This document shows positions 6,788-8,356 of a stretch of 8,356 bases of DNA, piece by piece. The notes under the pieces are model-generated. The model saw only the letters and a program-made list of their open reading frames with translations. It was not told the DNA's origin and made no database searches. Within the stretch, counting starts at the first letter, position 1. Each line of letters begins with the position of its first letter. The DNA comes from Pyrinomonadaceae bacterium (GTDB lineage: Bacteria; Acidobacteriota; Blastocatellia; Pyrinomonadales; Pyrinomonadaceae): contig JACDAW010000091.1 of assembly GCA_013695245.1 (NCBI GenBank), positions 1 through 8,356 of the forward strand. Direction: 5' to 3'. The position numbers and the translations under genes were made by a program.

Positions 6788-6802
6788 TGAAGAACGTCTT
6801 CA
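6788..6802. repeat. Short inverted repeat in the deoA-nupC gap
   Basis: TGAAGA (6788-6793) and TCTTCA (6797-6802) pair perfectly around three bases. They lie 37 bases upstream of the nupC start, in the 111-bp space between deoA and nupC, which is the largest gap of the operon. The same gap also has two CTATAG palindromes (6840-6845 and 6863-6868, the latter covering the deoA stop) 23 bases apart. No U-run follows the hairpin, so it is not a convincing terminator, and I find no persuasive promoter on the minus strand. An operator or mRNA-processing site is possible. Confidence 0.4.
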
Positions 6803-6862
6803 GAAAAGTTGCATATCAGATTCATGCGTATTGACACTACTATAGAGATTTGATTTCTTCCG

Positions 6863-8164
6863 CTATAGCACGGCTTTAATGAGCTTTTGTGGTGACGGTT
6901 TTTCCTCTGAAAAGCGAAACGCCGCGCGCAGCATTTGTTTGGCTTCATCGAGTTTTTCCGCGCCATTATAGTGAATTCGCAAAAGCGACTCGCCACACCG
7001 CACCGTGTCGCCAATTTTCTTATTCAACACAATCCCAACTGCCTTGTCCACTTCATCTTCAACGCGCACACGACCCGCGCCGAGCAACATACTTGCGACG
7101 CCGATCATCTCCGCCTCGATTTTCGCAACATAGCCATTGCTTTCGCTTAACAAATCTTCTTCATGCGCGGCGGGCGGCATTCGCGTGTAGTCATCAATAA
7201 CGCCAGCATCGCCGCCTTGCGCTTCAATTAACTCGCGGAATTTCTCAAGCCCTGCGCCCGTCTCTAAAAGATTTCGTACAACATCGCGCGCGTCTTCAAT
7301 TTCCTTCTTCACTTCTCCGGCAATGAGCATCTGCGCGGTGAGTTCGATGCTGAGTTCGGTTAGATCACGCGGGCCGCGACCGCGCAGAGTCTCGACGCAT
7401 TCGATCACTTCGAGGCGATTCCCGACAGCGCGTCCCAGAGGTTGATTCATATCCGTGATCAGCGCAACCGTGCGCACGCCCGCGCCGCGCCCGATTCCCA
7501 CCAATGCCTCCGCCAAAGCCTTCGCGTCCGTCTCGCTTTTCATAAACGCGCCGCCGCCCGTCTTCACATCAAGCACAAGCCCGTCTAATCCTTCCGCCAA
7601 TTTCTTGGACATGATCGAAGCGGAGATGAGCGGAATGCTTTCAACCGTCGAAGTGACATCGCGCAGGGCGTAAAGCTTTTTATCGGCGGGCGCGATTGTT
7701 CCGGTCTGTCCCATCATCGCGTAGCCGATGCGTTCGAGCGTTTGGCGAAACTCCGCAAGCGTCAGATTCACACGAAAGCCGGGGATCGCTTCGAGTTTGT
7801 CGAGCGTGCCGCCCGTGTGTCCTAAACCGCGCCCCGAAATCATCGGAACGGCCAACCCGGCAGCGGCCGCGAGCGGAGCTAAGATGAGCGAAGTTTTATC
7901 GCCCACGCCCCCAGTCGAATGCTTATCAACTTTCGGCTTTGGAACGTCAGAGAAATCCAACACTTCGCCGGAGTGTAACATCGCTTCGGTGAGGGCAAGA
8001 CGCTCATCATCATTCATGCCGTTGAGAAAGATCGCCATCAAAAGCGCCGACGCTTGGTAGTCGGCCATTTCGCCGCTCGTCACGCCGCGCACAAAAAGAT
8101 TAATCTCCTCTTTCGTGAGCTGACCGCCGTCGCGTTTTTTTCTAATTACGTCCTGTGGTCTCAT
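6863..8164 (-). CDS. deoA: Pyrimidine-nucleoside (thymidine) phosphorylase
   Basis: This 433-residue cytosolic NP-II family enzyme splits thymidine, deoxyuridine and possibly uridine with phosphate to base plus (deoxy)ribose-1-phosphate. It has an N-terminal helical domain (about 1-65), then KHSTGGVGDKT (81-91, phosphate loop) and SGRGLGHTGGTLDKLE (110-125, the family signature). LRDVTSTV follows at 167-174 and SASIMSKK at 181-188. Lys81, His82, Arg168, Ser183 and Lys187 occupy the family's substrate positions. A C-terminal PYNP_C domain (about 345-420) closes the chain. The length matches bacterial PyNP. Residue 108 is Met (VPMIS), which as I recall is the thymidine-phosphorylase-like choice, where broad PyNP enzymes have Lys. 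Preference for 2'-deoxy substrates is therefore likely but unproven, and pdp would be the alternative name. The ATG at 8164 is 6 bases after the ispF stop and lacks a visible Shine-Dalgarno. Confidence 0.95.
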   Translation of the reverse strand: MRPQDVIRKKRDGGQLTKEEINLFVRGVTSGEMADYQASALLMAIFLNGMNDDERLALTEAMLHSGEVLDFSDVPKPKVDKHSTGGVGDKTSLILAPLAAAAGLAVPMISGRGLGHTGGTLDKLEAIPGFRVNLTLAEFRQTLERIGYAMMGQTGTIAPADKKLYALRDVTSTVESIPLISASIMSKKLAEGLDGLVLDVKTGGGAFMKSETDAKALAEALVGIGRGAGVRTVALITDMNQPLGRAVGNRLEVIECVETLRGRGPRDLTELSIELTAQMLIAGEVKKEIEDARDVVRNLLETGAGLEKFRELIEAQGGDAGVIDDYTRMPPAAHEEDLLSESNGYVAKIEAEMIGVASMLLGAGRVRVEDEVDKAVGIVLNKKIGDTVRCGESLLRIHYNGAEKLDEAKQMLRAAFRFSEEKPSPQKLIKAVL

Positions 8165-8170
8165 AATTAT

Positions 8171-8356
8171 TCAGATGCGCTGAAGCAACACGACGGCTTG
8201 CGCCATCACCGCGCGGCTTTCTCCAACGGCGTCAACACCTTCACCGGTCTTTGCCTTCACGCTCACGCATCCCGTTTCAGCGCCGAGCACGCCGCACAGT
8301 TTCTCACGCATTGCATCAACGTATGGACGCAAACGCGGGCGCTCCAGCATCACGGT
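8171..8356 (-). CDS. ispF: 2-C-methyl-D-erythritol 2,4-cyclodiphosphate synthase, C-terminal part (cut by right window edge)
   Basis: Sixty-one C-terminal residues are visible and the frame continues past base 8356 without a start. IspF forms the cyclic diphosphate of the MEP isoprenoid pathway and releases CMP. The recognisable parts are ERPRLRPYVDAM (the conserved R/K-P-K/R-L-x-P-Y/H block), VSVKAKTGEGVDAVG (KATT-E-like segment around the CDP site) and the terminal AxAVxLL helix. Where many IspF proteins have G-R-G-E after this segment, this one has G-E-S-R, so the arginine that often follows the glycine is shifted. The N-terminal metal-binding D-x-H motif is outside the window. The GTG and ATG codons at 8353 and 8350 are internal residues, not the start. 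Confidence 0.88.
   Translation of the reverse strand, partial: TVMLERPRLRPYVDAMREKLCGVLGAETGCVSVKAKTGEGVDAVGESRAVMAQAVVLLQRI

Larger units (their letters stand above)
1662..8356 (-). other. Nucleoside-salvage operon (ispF-deoA-nupC-punA-udk-cdd-amidohydrolase)
   Basis: Seven consecutive minus-strand genes are tightly spaced and end at the hairpin at 1591-1621. The products form one route: possible periplasmic deamination, uptake, cytidine deamination, kinase capture or phosphorolysis. No phosphopentomutase (deoB) or deoxyribose-phosphate aldolase (deoC) gene is present here, so the sugar phosphates must be handled by genes elsewhere. The operon promoter is probably right of the window. No nucleoside-responsive regulator gene (DeoR- or CytR-like) is encoded in it. 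Co-transcription is inferred from spacing and theme. Confidence 0.7.

Noticed and set aside
6831..6836. TTGACA on the plus strand as a -35 box
   Set aside because: No -10 match occurs 16-18 bases downstream, and no plus-strand gene follows.
390..8356. Frequent GCGC/CGCGCG words throughout, considered as a repeat or island signal
   Set aside because: They are spread evenly through all the minus-strand genes and fit Arg/Ala codon use of the host rather than a discrete element.

Overview
The window reads as chromosomal DNA of a free-living Gram-negative bacterium, most likely an Acidobacteriota of the Blastocatellia/Pyrinomonadaceae type. That assignment is an inference. It rests on the exported protein ending in a TonB_C domain with an FRPTxxDGRPVxVTGxISFNF tail, a style common in that phylum, on the moderately high GC content with very frequent GCGC/CGCG words, and on often weak Shine-Dalgarno sites. 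A 16S or marker-gene comparison would be needed to settle it.

Layout. The left edge (1 to about 272, plus strand) holds the last 83 codons and probable right end of an IS5-type insertion sequence. Every other gene lies on the minus strand and is read right to left. In transcription order they are: the 3' end of ispF (cut by the right edge), a pyrimidine/thymidine phosphorylase (deoA/pdp), a CNT-type nucleoside transporter (nupC), a trimeric-type purine nucleoside phosphorylase (punA), uridine kinase (udk), cytidine deaminase (cdd), an amidohydrolase of the MTA/SAH/adenosine deaminase type with an export signal, then a hairpin terminator, and finally the TonB_C-domain protein.

How the genes work together. 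The six genes from deoA to the amidohydrolase form a compact nucleoside-salvage operon. NupC brings nucleosides in. Cdd turns cytidine and deoxycytidine into uridine and deoxyuridine. Udk traps uridine and cytidine as monophosphates. The two phosphorylases split pyrimidine and purine nucleosides into base plus (deoxy)ribose-1-phosphate. The last gene looks exported, so it may deaminate adenosine-like compounds in the periplasm before uptake. Gaps are 6 bp (ispF-deoA), 111 bp (deoA-nupC), 26 bp (nupC-punA), 42 bp (punA-udk), a 4-bp overlap (udk-cdd) and 7 bp (cdd-amidohydrolase).

Sequence features beyond the genes. There is a factor-independent terminator-like hairpin after the operon, with a candidate promoter for the TonB_C gene just upstream of it. 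A perfect 7-bp-arm palindrome fills most of the nupC-punA gap, and a smaller one lies ahead of nupC. NupC has an unusual N-terminal extension of about 105 residues. I found no tRNA, rRNA, CRISPR array or phage genes. The operon parts are individually known families. The least ordinary elements are the exported deaminase, the extended NupC and the paired hairpins.
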